Of a stretch of DNA of 64,000 nucleotides, positions 9,102 to 17,908 are shown one piece after another (the first letter of the stretch is position 1; every line of letters starts with the position of its first letter). Source of the DNA: Flavisolibacter amylovorans (GTDB lineage: Bacteria > Bacteroidota > Bacteroidia > Chitinophagales > Chitinophagaceae); contig NZ_BAABGY010000005.1 of NCBI RefSeq assembly GCF_039541815.1, positions 1 to 64,000 of the forward strand, given 5' to 3'. The position numbers and the translations under genes are program-made. The notes below the pieces were generated by a model. The model was not told where the DNA came from. It saw only the letters and a program-made list of their open reading frames with translations, and searched no databases.

Positions 9102-11246
9102 ATGAACTGTATTGCCCGCACACTCGTACTGTATTTCTGCTGCCTCCTCAGCCTGGGCGCAGCCGCACAGCCCCGCCAGGTGTCGGCCGGCGAAGCGGCG
9201 GTCATCCGCGTTATCGCCCGCGCCTATGAGGATTCGGTGGTCCTGCGCTGGGCACCCAGCACGGCCGCCGCCTGGGACTACCTGAACAAGACCGGGTACC
9301 GGCTCGTACGTGTGGAGGTGACCGACGACAAGCAGCTGCGCGAGCAGCTCCTGACCACGGAGCCGCTGAAGCCCTTTCCGCTTGAGCAGATGAAAGCGAA
9401 GCTGGGACCCGAAAACCGCATGGCTGCCGTGGCGGCGCAGGCGCTGTATGGAAAGACCTTCCAGGCGAGCGGGCGCACCGGGTTCGCGGGGCAGATCGCC
9501 GACCAGGGCGATATGTTCCGGAACCGCTACGCCTACGCGCTGCTCGCGGCCGATTACGATGCGCCGACCGCCCAGGCCATCGGGCTTCGCTTCGTAGACC
9601 GTAACGTACGGAAGGGGAGTGCCTACGTGTATAAAGTATTACCGGCACAGCGAACGTCCGGGGAGCCCATCGACTCCGCCGTGGTGGCCGTCAGCAACAA
9701 CGCTTCCGGGCCGCTTTCGGCTCCCGGCGAGTTCGTGGCGATCGGAGGCGACCACCGCGCCGAGCTGCAGTGGAGCCGTTACCAGGACGATCACTACACC
9801 GGCTATTTCATCGAGAAGAGTACCGACGGCAAAACCTTCCGGCCGCTGAATAGCGTTCCGTTTTATAGCTCGGTGCCCGATACGGTGAAGACCGTCGACA
9901 GCATCGCGGGCCGCATCCGCGAGCGGATGCAGCAGGTACACGTATTCCTCGATTCGCTCGACGGCAATTACCGCGAGTACTACTACCGCATCCGGGGCAT
10001 CAACGCCTTCGGCGAGCGGGGGCCGTTCAGCAAGGTGGTGACGGTTTCTGGTCGCGACCAGAGGGCCCCGCTGCCGCCCAGCCCGCTCCCCGTAGAATTA
10101 CTGGGAGGCCGGAGCATTCGCCTGCGCTGGCATAAAACGGACGTGGAGCCCGACCTGGCCGGATATTATATCAACCGGGCCCGCAGCGTCAACGGCCCCT
10201 TCGAGCTGGTGAGTGCTGCCCGTCTTCCCCGCGATGCGACCAGCTTTGTGGATACGGCCGCTTACCTCCATGGCGCTACTTTTTATACCGTGGTGGCCAT
10301 TGATACGGCCTTCAACTATGCGCCCTCGCTGCCGGTGATGGCGGTGCTGCCCGACAGCATCGCTCCGGCCGCACCCGCCGGCCTCGAAGGCCGCGTAACG
10401 CGCGAAGGCATCGTGCAGCTTTCGTGGAAACCCAACAGCGAGGAAGACCTCCGCACCTATAAGGTGTACGTATCGAACAACCCGGCGCACCACTTCTCGC
10501 AGATCACGGTAGAAGACCTCGCCGATCCTGCCTTCGTGGACTCGATCACGCTGGAGACCCTCAGCAAGGACATTTACTACCGCGTGGTGGCCGTGGATTA
10601 CAACAATAACCATTCGCCCTACTCGGAGATCCTGAAGCTGCGCAAGCCCGACATTGTGCCTCCGGTGAAGCCGGTGCTGCGCGGATGGAAGGTAGACGGT
10701 GGCAAGGCGGTGCTCGACATCGTGCAAAGCAGCAGCGACGATGTCACGGGCTATGTGCTGTGGCGCCGAGAAGACAAGGGCGAGTGGATGCCCGTTGCCG
10801 CAATGGCCCACGATTCGACCCGGACGGCCTTCACCTATACCGACTCCACGCTGCGCCCGAAGGTGCGCTACGAGTATGCGGCCGAGGCGGTGGATGAGGA
10901 CAGCCTCCGCTCGGGGCGCTCGGTGGCCATCCCGGTGCACGTGTTCTCAGCGCCTGCACGCGTAGCGGTGGAAAAGCTTGAGGCCGCCTATGATGCGAAA
11001 TCCGGGCAGGTTGCCCTTGCGTGGAAGCATAACGAGGCGGGCGACTATTTTTACGTGCTGTACCGCGACGGCGGCAACGGTGCCCTGGAGCGGCTGCGCT
11101 CGCTGGACAAGGAAGTGCAATCGTTCTCGGATGGTAGCTTGCCTTCGAGGGCAAGCAGCTGCCGCTACGCGCTCCAGGTCGTGTACCGCGACGACCGCGG
11201 CGAAAGCCTCCTGAGCCCGCCCGTGACGGTATCCATCAGACAATAG
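9102..11246 (+). CDS. Secreted protein with about five fibronectin type III domains
   Basis: The 714-residue protein has a signal peptide (cut after GAAAQ), a unique N-terminal region to about residue 200, then fibronectin type III repeats starting near residues 205, 325, 425, 515 and 620. Each shows the usual pattern: a proline-rich entry, a tryptophan strand (LRWHK, LSWKP, LAWKH), then a tyrosine-centred strand (YYIN, YKVYVS, YVLWRR). No enzyme domain or T9SS tail is visible, so it may bind another protein or a polysaccharide. It is the last gene of the barrel-giant-fibronectin operon and ends 3 bases from the convergent M14 peptidase; no terminator hairpin lies between them. Confidence 0.85.
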   Translation: MNCIARTLVLYFCCLLSLGAAAQPRQVSAGEAAVIRVIARAYEDSVVLRWAPSTAAAWDYLNKTGYRLVRVEVTDDKQLREQLLTTEPLKPFPLEQMKAKLGPENRMAAVAAQALYGKTFQASGRTGFAGQIADQGDMFRNRYAYALLAADYDAPTAQAIGLRFVDRNVRKGSAYVYKVLPAQRTSGEPIDSAVVAVSNNASGPLSAPGEFVAIGGDHRAELQWSRYQDDHYTGYFIEKSTDGKTFRPLNSVPFYSSVPDTVKTVDSIAGRIRERMQQVHVFLDSLDGNYREYYYRIRGINAFGERGPFSKVVTVSGRDQRAPLPPSPLPVELLGGRSIRLRWHKTDVEPDLAGYYINRARSVNGPFELVSAARLPRDATSFVDTAAYLHGATFYTVVAIDTAFNYAPSLPVMAVLPDSIAPAAPAGLEGRVTREGIVQLSWKPNSEEDLRTYKVYVSNNPAHHFSQITVEDLADPAFVDSITLETLSKDIYYRVVAVDYNNNHSPYSEILKLRKPDIVPPVKPVLRGWKVDGGKAVLDIVQSSSDDVTGYVLWRREDKGEWMPVAAMAHDSTRTAFTYTDSTLRPKVRYEYAAEAVDEDSLRSGRSVAIPVHVFSAPARVAVEKLEAAYDAKSGQVALAWKHNEAGDYFYVLYRDGGNGALERLRSLDKEVQSFSDGSLPSRASSCRYALQVVYRDDRGESLLSPPVTVSIRQ

Positions 11247-11249
11247 GGA

Positions 11250-13040
11250 TCAGCGCAGCAGCCGGTACACAGGATACTGCAGGTGCCCTGGCTCGTAATA
11301 GGGGGTACGCTTGTAGATGAACTCCAGCTGTGCGGCCCCGTTCTTCGCAAAGGCGGCGTCGGCCGCCTTTTTTGCTTCCAGCTCCTTTCTCAGCTCGGGG
11401 TGCGATTCGAGCCAGGCAAGGGCTGTCTCCTCGAACACATAATCCGAGAACCCTTCCTTCTGGCCCAGGATCGGGTCGAAGAAGTTCCAGGCGAAATAGG
11501 AGTCCTCGGCCTGCGGCTCCAGCACTTCTGCCAGGAAGCGCGCGCCGGGTTGGTCGGTGCTGATGATCCAGTCGCCTTTACGGAACGGCTGCCGCGCCGT
11601 GCGCTTGCTCACCTGCACTTTCGAGTTGGGGTGATGGCCTTCGTAGGGGCGCGGCGCGCTCACATAGCTTTCGATGCGATAAGCCTCTACGGTCAGCTGG
11701 GTATCCCGGGTAAGCCGCTCCATGCGGATGCCGTTGGCCTGCAGGCGCTCGATCACTTTCCACCAGCCTTGCGGGATGATGTAGGCCTTCGGGCGCGTCA
11801 CCAGTAGTGTATCGACGTAGGTGTTGTAGAACGGGATCGTTTGCTCGTAGGGCTTGCTGCGGTCGTAAAAGCGGCGTGGCTGGCCAGAGATAGCACTCGG
11901 TTTCTCGCCGGTGGTATAGCCCTTGAACGGGATCCCGGTCGACTTGCTGCGGTCCCATTTCCAGGCGAGGGGGTAACTTTCTTTCGGCTTCCGGGCGGCA
12001 GCGCGGAGGGCCTGCAGCTCAGGGCCGTTTTTCGCTACATAGTCGATAAAGCATTCCATCAGGGCCTTGGTGGCCGCCACGCGGTCGGGGTAAGGCTTCA
12101 GCATGTGGGTTTCGGGCACGAAGCCGAAGGAGTGCCAGAGGGTGCTGTAGCCGCTCGAGTAGCGCGGACCGTCGATGAACTGGGGCCAGCCCTTCTCCGG
12201 CGGGTCGTCGCTCCAATGGTTCACGTAGGGCACCATATCGAAGCCTTTTGCCTTCATGGCCGCAAACAACGCGGGCTCGAACTTCGTGTTGAGGTATTCG
12301 CCCATGGCCCCGCCCAGCTTGTTGTGCTGCGTCGAAAGCAGGGTCATCACGTGCTGGAAATCGGCCCCGTTGGTGACGTGGTTGTCGATAAAGACATCGG
12401 GATCCAGCATCCGGAAGATGCGGGCAAAGGAGAGCGCCTCTTTGGAGTCGGCCTTGATAAAGTCGCGGTTGAGGTCCAGATTCTGGGCGGAGCCACGGGA
12501 GCCTTTCTCGAGCGGCCCGGCCTGGTCGACGCGGTAGTACGGGCTCCGGTTGAGGGTGCCGCCGATGTTGTAGACGGGGATAATGGCCAGCACTACGTTT
12601 TTAGGCAGGTCCTGCCGCATCCAGCGTGCGCCGTTCACGTTCGGTAATGGAACCAGGTTGTGCGGCGGCACCCGGTCGCGTACCAGTTGCATCGAAGCGT
12701 CGATGCCGTCGGGCTCGCCGGGGTGAATGCCGTTGTTGACCAGGATGATGCTCTTTTTCTTCCGCTTCAGGGAGGCGATGTCGAAGTCGCCGTCGGCTGA
12801 TACCAGCACGAGGTGCAGCGGGTAGCCGGCGTCGGAAGGCCCCATTTCCAGCATTTTCACCATCGGGGAAGCTGCGTCCAGGCGTTTCCAGAAGTCGATG
12901 GCCTCGGCGTAGGAGGGCGTTTCGCGGCCTTCGGAGGTGTCGAAGCGGGTGAGGGGGAAGAGGTTGGGGGCGGACTTTTTGGTTTGGCAAAGGCCCGGGG
13001 TCGTGAGCAGGGCCAAGGAAAGGGAGAGGAGGAGGCGCAT
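11250..13040 (-). CDS. M14-family zinc carboxypeptidase, secreted
   Basis: The 596-residue protein has a signal peptide (MRLLLSLSLALLTTPGLCQ). Zinc ligands of the M14 fold are visible: His and Glu in NGIHPGEPDG (about residues 100-110) and a third His in FIDNHVTNG after the LDLNRDF segment. The likely catalytic Glu lies in FVPETHMLKPY. The length and the C-terminal extra domain fit the Bacteroidota long-form M14 peptidases, which trim peptides or cell-wall peptides outside the cytoplasm. A candidate -7 box with one mismatch (TAATTTAG on the minus strand, 13044-13051) lies just before the start codon, implying a very short leader. It converges on the fibronectin gene. Confidence 0.9.
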   Translation of the reverse strand: MRLLLSLSLALLTTPGLCQTKKSAPNLFPLTRFDTSEGRETPSYAEAIDFWKRLDAASPMVKMLEMGPSDAGYPLHLVLVSADGDFDIASLKRKKKSIILVNNGIHPGEPDGIDASMQLVRDRVPPHNLVPLPNVNGARWMRQDLPKNVVLAIIPVYNIGGTLNRSPYYRVDQAGPLEKGSRGSAQNLDLNRDFIKADSKEALSFARIFRMLDPDVFIDNHVTNGADFQHVMTLLSTQHNKLGGAMGEYLNTKFEPALFAAMKAKGFDMVPYVNHWSDDPPEKGWPQFIDGPRYSSGYSTLWHSFGFVPETHMLKPYPDRVAATKALMECFIDYVAKNGPELQALRAAARKPKESYPLAWKWDRSKSTGIPFKGYTTGEKPSAISGQPRRFYDRSKPYEQTIPFYNTYVDTLLVTRPKAYIIPQGWWKVIERLQANGIRMERLTRDTQLTVEAYRIESYVSAPRPYEGHHPNSKVQVSKRTARQPFRKGDWIISTDQPGARFLAEVLEPQAEDSYFAWNFFDPILGQKEGFSDYVFEETALAWLESHPELRKELEAKKAADAAFAKNGAAQLEFIYKRTPYYEPGHLQYPVYRLLR

Positions 13041-13101
13041 GCGGCTAAATTAGTGTATTGGTCCGTAGTCGCAGACTTCAGACAACCTACGGACAACGCA
13101 C

Positions 13102-13131
13102 AAAAAAGCGCCCCGCGGGTGCGGAGCGCTC
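13102..13131 (-). terminator. rpsT terminator
   Basis: Read on the minus strand, AGCGCTCCGC pairs with GCGGGGCGCT (one G-U pair) across a 4-base loop and is followed by six T residues. It lies 24 bases beyond the rpsT stop. Confidence 0.88.
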
Positions 13132-13154
13132 AAAATATCGGAAGCGGGCCTGAA

Positions 13155-13409
13155 TTAAGCCAGTTTGTTGATGCGCTGGGAGAGCTTGCTCTTGAGGTTG
13201 CTTGCCTTGTTCTTGTGGATCACACCACGCTTGGCGAGCTTGTCGATCATTGCGATCACCTCAGGCATTTGCTCCGTAGCAGATGTCTTCTGGTCGAGTG
13301 CCTTCAGGTCGCGGATGGCATTACGGGTAGTTTTACCGTAATAGCGGTTGCGTTCGCGGCGCTTGGTCGACTGACGCACATCTTTCTTTGTTGCCTTATG
13401 ATTAGCCAT
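13155..13409 (-). CDS. rpsT: 30S ribosomal protein S20
   Basis: The 84-residue basic protein matches S20 along its whole length: MANHKATKKDVRQS at the start, the RRERNRYYGKTTRNAI helix and the C-terminal KGVIHKNKASNLKSKL-type stretch (here RGVIHKNKASNLKSKLS). S20 binds 16S rRNA in the body of the 30S subunit. It stands alone between its own TACCTTTG promoter and its own terminator. The upstream gap carries an AGATCTC heptamer array and is shared with the divergent sucA promoter. Confidence 0.97.
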   Translation of the reverse strand: MANHKATKKDVRQSTKRRERNRYYGKTTRNAIRDLKALDQKTSATEQMPEVIAMIDKLAKRGVIHKNKASNLKSKLSQRINKLA

Positions 13410-13429
13410 GTTCTTTTAATTTCGGAGGG

Positions 13430-13437
13430 CAAAGGTA
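13430..13437 (-). promoter_or_regulatory. rpsT promoter, -7 box
   Basis: On the minus strand this reads TACCTTTG, an exact match to the Bacteroidota -7 consensus TAnnTTTG, 20 bases before the rpsT start codon. No TTTG -33 box is found at the usual distance; that place is taken by the heptamer array. Confidence 0.75.
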
Positions 13438-13443
13438 GGGAAA

Positions 13444-13478
13444 AGATCTCAGATGTCAGATGTCTGATCTCAGATTTT
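13444..13478. repeat. AGATCTC heptamer tandem array
   Basis: Five imperfect copies of a 7-base unit in exact register (first two AGATCTC AGATGTC). It starts 6 bases upstream of the rpsT -7 box and lies between the divergent rpsT and sucA promoters. Confidence 0.9.
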
Positions 13479-13551
13479 TTGTTAAGGCGGGCTTCTTTCG
13501 CCGTCCCCGGCTTTTCCTGCTGCGATCGTTGCCGCCCGGCGCCCTTTAGAA

Positions 13552-13584
13552 TTTGCCCGCGTACGGTTTCCAACGGTATATTTG
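13552..13584 (+). promoter_or_regulatory. sucAB promoter
   Basis: TTTG at 13552-13555 is followed after 21 bases by TATATTTG at 13577-13584, matching both the -33 and -7 Bacteroidota elements. Transcription would start near 13588, leaving a leader of about 25 bases before sucA. Confidence 0.8.
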
Positions 13585-13612
13585 CCTACCCAAAAATTCA
13601 AAATCCCCCTTC

Positions 13613-16375
13613 ATGAAGGATTTCTCGTATATCACGAATTCCCATCCTGCCTATATAGAAAGCCTCTACAACGATTTTTTACAAAACCCCGAGGGCGTCG
13701 ATCCCGATTACCGGAAGTTCTTCGAAGGCTTCGACTTTGCCGTGACCGAAGGCCGCAACGGGTCGGCCGCAACGGCTCCTTCCAGCGCCGGTGGCGCCAC
13801 CACCACCACAGTGGACGCCGGCAACCTTCAAAAAGAGTTCGCCGTCTACCGCCTCATCCAGGCGTACCGTAAAAAAGGCCACCTGGTGGCCAAAACCAAC
13901 CCGATCCGCCCCCGCAAGGACCGTGGCGCCAACCTGGATCTCCCCCATTTCGGCCTTTCCGACGCCGACCTGAACAGCACCTTTTCGTCCGGGTCCTTCA
14001 TCGGACTGCCCAACGCCTCCCTCAAGCAGATCGTGGAGCGCCTCCAGCGCATCTATTGCTACCACGTGGGCGTAGAATACCAGTATATCGTATCCGAGGA
14101 GCGCATCGAGTGGCTGCAGCGTGAAGTGGAGTCCCAGTTCGACCAGCCGGTTTCGAACGAGCGCCGCCGCCGCATCCTCGAGAAGCTGAACCAGGGCGTC
14201 ATCTTCGAGAAATTCCTTCATACCAAGTATATCGGCCAGAAGCGTTTCTCGCTCGAAGGCGGGGAAACCACCATCGCCGCCCTCGACGCCATCATCAACA
14301 CCGGCGCCGAAGTAGGCGTAAAGGAAGTGGTGATCGGCATGGCCCACCGGGGCCGCCTCAACGTGCTCGCCAACATCCTCGGCAAGACCTACGAGACGAT
14401 CTTCTCTGAATTCGAAGGCACCGCCATCCCCGACCAGACGATGGGGTCCGGCGACGTAAAGTACCACCTCGGCTTCAGCAGCGAGGTGACGACGCCCTCC
14501 GGAAAGGAAATATACCTGAAGCTGACCCCCAACCCCTCGCACCTCGAAGCGGTGGATCCCGTGGTGCTCGGCTACGCGCGCGCCAAGGCCGACGTGCTCT
14601 ACGGCTCCGAATATGATTCCATCCTGCCGATCCTCATTCACGGCGACGCCTCCGTGGCCGGCCAGGGCATCGTGTACGAGATCCTGCAAATGAGCCAGCT
14701 GAAGGGGTACAGCACCGGCGGCACCATGCACTTCGTCATCAACAACCAGATCGGCTTCACGACCGACTTCGACGACGCGCGCACCTCCGACTACAGCACG
14801 TCCATCGCAACGACCATTCAGGCACCGGTGCTCCACGTCAACGGCGACGACCCCGAGGCTGTGGTGAAGTGCGTCGACATCGCCACACGCTACCGCCAGG
14901 AATTCAACGCCGACATCTTTATCGACATGCTTTGCTACCGCCGGCATGGCCACAACGAGGGCGACGATCCGAAGTTCACGCAGCCGCAGCTTTATTCGCT
15001 CATCGACAAGCACGCCAACCCGCGCGAGCAGTATGTAAAGTACCTGCTCGAGAACGGCGACACCGACGCGCAGACGCTGGCAAAGGAAATGGAGCAGAAG
15101 TTCTGGAGCGACCTGCAGGAGCGCCTCGACGAGGTAAAGCAGAACCCCCTCCCGTATAAATACCAGAAGCCCGAGCTCGACTGGCAAAGCCTGCGCAAGG
15201 CCGCTGCCGGCGATTTCGATGCCTCGCCCGTAACCGCGATCACCGAGACGCAGTTCCGCAGCCTCTTCGAAGGCCTCATGAAATGGCCCGAGGGCTTCAA
15301 GCCCCTGCGCAAGGTGGAAAAGATCCTGCAAGACAAGGTGAAGCTGTTCGAGGCGGAGCAAAAGGTCGACTGGGCTACCGGTGAGCTGCTGGCCTATGCC
15401 AGCCTGCTGGCCGAGGGCCACGACGTGCGCATGAGCGGACAGGACGTGAAGCGCGGCACCTTCTCGCACCGCCACGCCGTGATCTACGACGAAACGAACA
15501 ATACCACCTATAACCGCCTCAACGGGGCGAGCACCGACGGCGCCGAGTTCCGGATCTACAACTCGCTGCTTTCCGAATACGCCGTACTCGGCTTCGAATA
15601 CGGCTACGCACTTGCCTCGCCGCAGTCGCTGGTGCTGTGGGAAGCCCAGTTCGGCGACTTCGCCAACGGCGCCCAGATCATCATCGACCAGTTCATCGCC
15701 TCGGCCGAAACCAAGTGGCAGCGGATGAACGGCGTGGTGATGCTGCTGCCGCACGGCTACGAAGGCCAGGGGCCGGAGCACTCCAGCGCCCGCCTCGAGC
15801 GCTTCCTGCAGCTGTGTGCCGAAAACAACATGGTGGTGACCAACATCACGACGTCCGCCAACTTCTTCCACGTGCTGCGCCGCCAGCTGGCCTGGCCCTT
15901 CCGTAAGCCGCTGATCAACTTCTCGCCCAAGGCCAACCTGCGCCTGTCGGCCACCTACTCGCACATCGGCCAGTTTACCGAAGGCGGCTTCCGCGAGGTG
16001 ATCGACGATGGATTCGCTACCGATCCTGCAGCGGTGAAGAAAGTCCTGTTCTGCAGCGGCAAGGTATACTACGACCTCGCCGAGCGCCAGCTGAAAGAGG
16101 AGCGCCGCGACGTGGCCATCGTGCGCGTGGAGCAGCTCTACCCGCTGCCCGCGCAGCAGCTGCAGGCACTTTATGCGCGCTATGCCGGCGCCACCTGGTT
16201 CTGGGTGCAGGAAGAGCCGCTCAACATGGGCGCCGCCTCCTTCCTGAAGATGAACCTGCATGGGATCAACTTCGGCATCATCAGCCGCCAGGCAAGCGCC
16301 TCCACGGCTTCGGGCTACAGCAAGATCCACGCGCAGGAGCAGGCCGAGATCGTGGACACCGCGTTCCGTATTTAA
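13613..16375 (+). CDS. sucA: 2-oxoglutarate dehydrogenase E1 component
   Basis: The 920-residue protein has the full E1o layout: an N-terminal segment that contacts E2 (SYITNSHPAYIESLYNDFL), the thiamine diphosphate domain with GMAHRGRLNVLANI and HGDASVAGQGIVYE, the transketolase-like domain with HRHAVIYDE, and the C-terminal domain. It decarboxylates 2-oxoglutarate and reductively succinylates the E2 lipoyl group in the citric acid cycle. The start at 13613 fits both the family N-terminus and the promoter 29 bases upstream; an earlier in-frame codon overlaps the promoter. sucB follows after 50 bases; E3 is not in the window. Confidence 0.97.
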   Translation: MKDFSYITNSHPAYIESLYNDFLQNPEGVDPDYRKFFEGFDFAVTEGRNGSAATAPSSAGGATTTTVDAGNLQKEFAVYRLIQAYRKKGHLVAKTNPIRPRKDRGANLDLPHFGLSDADLNSTFSSGSFIGLPNASLKQIVERLQRIYCYHVGVEYQYIVSEERIEWLQREVESQFDQPVSNERRRRILEKLNQGVIFEKFLHTKYIGQKRFSLEGGETTIAALDAIINTGAEVGVKEVVIGMAHRGRLNVLANILGKTYETIFSEFEGTAIPDQTMGSGDVKYHLGFSSEVTTPSGKEIYLKLTPNPSHLEAVDPVVLGYARAKADVLYGSEYDSILPILIHGDASVAGQGIVYEILQMSQLKGYSTGGTMHFVINNQIGFTTDFDDARTSDYSTSIATTIQAPVLHVNGDDPEAVVKCVDIATRYRQEFNADIFIDMLCYRRHGHNEGDDPKFTQPQLYSLIDKHANPREQYVKYLLENGDTDAQTLAKEMEQKFWSDLQERLDEVKQNPLPYKYQKPELDWQSLRKAAAGDFDASPVTAITETQFRSLFEGLMKWPEGFKPLRKVEKILQDKVKLFEAEQKVDWATGELLAYASLLAEGHDVRMSGQDVKRGTFSHRHAVIYDETNNTTYNRLNGASTDGAEFRIYNSLLSEYAVLGFEYGYALASPQSLVLWEAQFGDFANGAQIIIDQFIASAETKWQRMNGVVMLLPHGYEGQGPEHSSARLERFLQLCAENNMVVTNITTSANFFHVLRRQLAWPFRKPLINFSPKANLRLSATYSHIGQFTEGGFREVIDDGFATDPAAVKKVLFCSGKVYYDLAERQLKEERRDVAIVRVEQLYPLPAQQLQALYARYAGATWFWVQEEPLNMGAASFLKMNLHGINFGIISRQASASTASGYSKIHAQEQAEIVDTAFRI

Positions 16376-16425
16376 CGAGATTGTGAAACGACAGATAGAT
16401 ATAACCACCGAAAATCAATAACCGG

Positions 16426-17670
16426 ATGATTGAAATAAAAGTGCCCACCGTCGGCGAGTCGATCAATGAAGTGACGCTGGTGAAATGGCTGAAGCAGGAC
16501 GGCGATTACGTGAACCGCGACGAGGTGATCGCCGAGCTCGAGAGCGAGAAGGCCACCTTCGAAGTGAATGCCGAGCAGGCCGGCGTGCTCAAGACCGTAG
16601 GCAAGGAGGGCGATACCCTCAACATCGGCGACGTGATCGCGCAGATCGACGAGACGGCCGCCAAGCCGGAGGGTGCACCTGCTGCTGCACCGGCCGCCGA
16701 GGCACCGAAGGCTGCGCCCGCTGCCGAAGCGAAGCCGGCCGCCCAGCCCGCCGCTGCCGCCGCCCCCGTTACGTCCGTTCCCAACGATATCAAGGCGACT
16801 CCCGTTGCTTCCGCCATCATCGCCGACAAGAAAGTCGATCCGAAGTCGATACAGGCAAGTGGCTACAACGGCAAGATCCTGAAAGAGGACGTGCTCGACG
16901 CCCTTTCCAACCCGGGCCGCAAGCCAGGCATCACCGCCTTCAGCCGCGAGGAGAAGCGCGAGAAGATGAGTAACCTGCGCAAGACCGTCAGCCGTCGCCT
17001 CGTGGAAGCGAAGAACACGACGGCGATGCTCACCACCTTCAACGAGGTGGACATGGGCAAGATCATGGCGATCCGCACGGCCAACAAAGACAAGTTCAAG
17101 GAGTCGCACGGCGTGAACCTCGGGTTCATGTCGTTCTTCACCAAGGCCGTTTGCTTCGCGTTGCAGGAGTGGCCCGCGGTGAACGCCTATATCGACGGCG
17201 ATTCGATCGTCTACCACCAATACTGCGATATCTCTATTGCCGTGTCTGCGCCCAAGGGCCTCGTGGTGCCGGTGATCCGCAACGCGGAAAGCCTGAGCAT
17301 GGCCGAGATCGAAAAGAAAGTGATCGAGCTCGCCGGCAAGGCCCGCGACAGCAAGCTGACGATGGAAGAGATGCAGGGCGGTACGTTCACCATCACCAAC
17401 GGCGGCGTGTTCGGCTCGCTCATGTCGACGCCCATCATCAACATCCCGCAGTCGGCCATCCTGGGCATGCACAAGATCCAGGAGCGCCCAATGGTGGTAA
17501 ACGGAGAGATCGTGATCCGCCCGATGATGTACCTCGCCCTCAGCTACGACCACCGCATCATCGACGGCCGCGAGTCGGTATCGTTCCTTGTGCGCGTGAA
17601 GGAGCTGCTCGAGAACCCCGAGCTGCTGCTGTTCGGCAAGGATCCGCTGAAGGCGCTGCTGGAGCTCTAA
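16426..17670 (+). CDS. sucB: 2-oxoglutarate dehydrogenase E2 (dihydrolipoyl succinyltransferase)
   Basis: The 414-residue protein has one lipoyl domain with the attachment lysine at about residue 42 (ESEKATFEV), an Ala/Pro-rich linker (about residues 80-120), an E1/E3-binding domain near 125-165, and the catalytic acyltransferase domain ending with the active-site His376 in SYDHRIIDGRESV. It transfers the succinyl group to CoA. It is in an operon with sucA and ends before a palindromic repeat and a strong terminator, so the transcript is sucA-sucB only. Confidence 0.97.
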   Translation: MIEIKVPTVGESINEVTLVKWLKQDGDYVNRDEVIAELESEKATFEVNAEQAGVLKTVGKEGDTLNIGDVIAQIDETAAKPEGAPAAAPAAEAPKAAPAAEAKPAAQPAAAAAPVTSVPNDIKATPVASAIIADKKVDPKSIQASGYNGKILKEDVLDALSNPGRKPGITAFSREEKREKMSNLRKTVSRRLVEAKNTTAMLTTFNEVDMGKIMAIRTANKDKFKESHGVNLGFMSFFTKAVCFALQEWPAVNAYIDGDSIVYHQYCDISIAVSAPKGLVVPVIRNAESLSMAEIEKKVIELAGKARDSKLTMEEMQGGTFTITNGGVFGSLMSTPIINIPQSAILGMHKIQERPMVVNGEIVIRPMMYLALSYDHRIIDGRESVSFLVRVKELLENPELLLFGKDPLKALLEL

Positions 17671-17679
17671 GACGCCCGG

Positions 17680-17711
17680 CCCCCTGTCCCCCGGTAGGGG
17701 AACTTAGGTTG
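17680..17711 (+). repeat. Dispersed 32-base palindromic repeat, copy 1
   Basis: CCCCCTGTCCCCC, a 3-4 base loop, then GGGG(G)AACTTAGGTTG. Three further copies are at 36683, 36887 (inverted) and 51122. This one begins 9 bases after the sucB stop. Confidence 0.85.
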
Positions 17712-17754
17712 GAGATACTCTATTGTAAGACTTATTTCTCAAAGTATTTAGCTC

Positions 17755-17787
17755 AAAAAGCCCCGACGCTTGCGCCGGGGCTTTTTT
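17755..17787 (+). terminator. sucAB terminator
   Basis: AAAAAGCCCCG and CGGGGCTTTTTT form a long stem with an inner CGC/GCG extension, followed by T residues. It ends the sucAB transcript. Confidence 0.92.
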
Positions 17788-17908
17788 GTTCCGGCACTTC
17801 CCGACTGGGCCGATGGCTGGATGGCTGCGTACTAAGCGTACCGGTTTCGCGTTTCTAACGGTGTACGCCTCCGTATGCCTGCACTTTCATTACCCAATTC
17901 CAGCGACT

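Noticed and set aside
12813..13616. 267-codon plus-strand frame across the M14, rpsT and repeat region
   Set aside because: Overlaps two certain genes on the other strand and runs through a repeat array.
13679..16408. 909-codon open frame antisense to sucA
   Set aside because: It is the shadow of a GC-rich, codon-biased gene; it has no signal, domain or natural composition, and sucA is certain.
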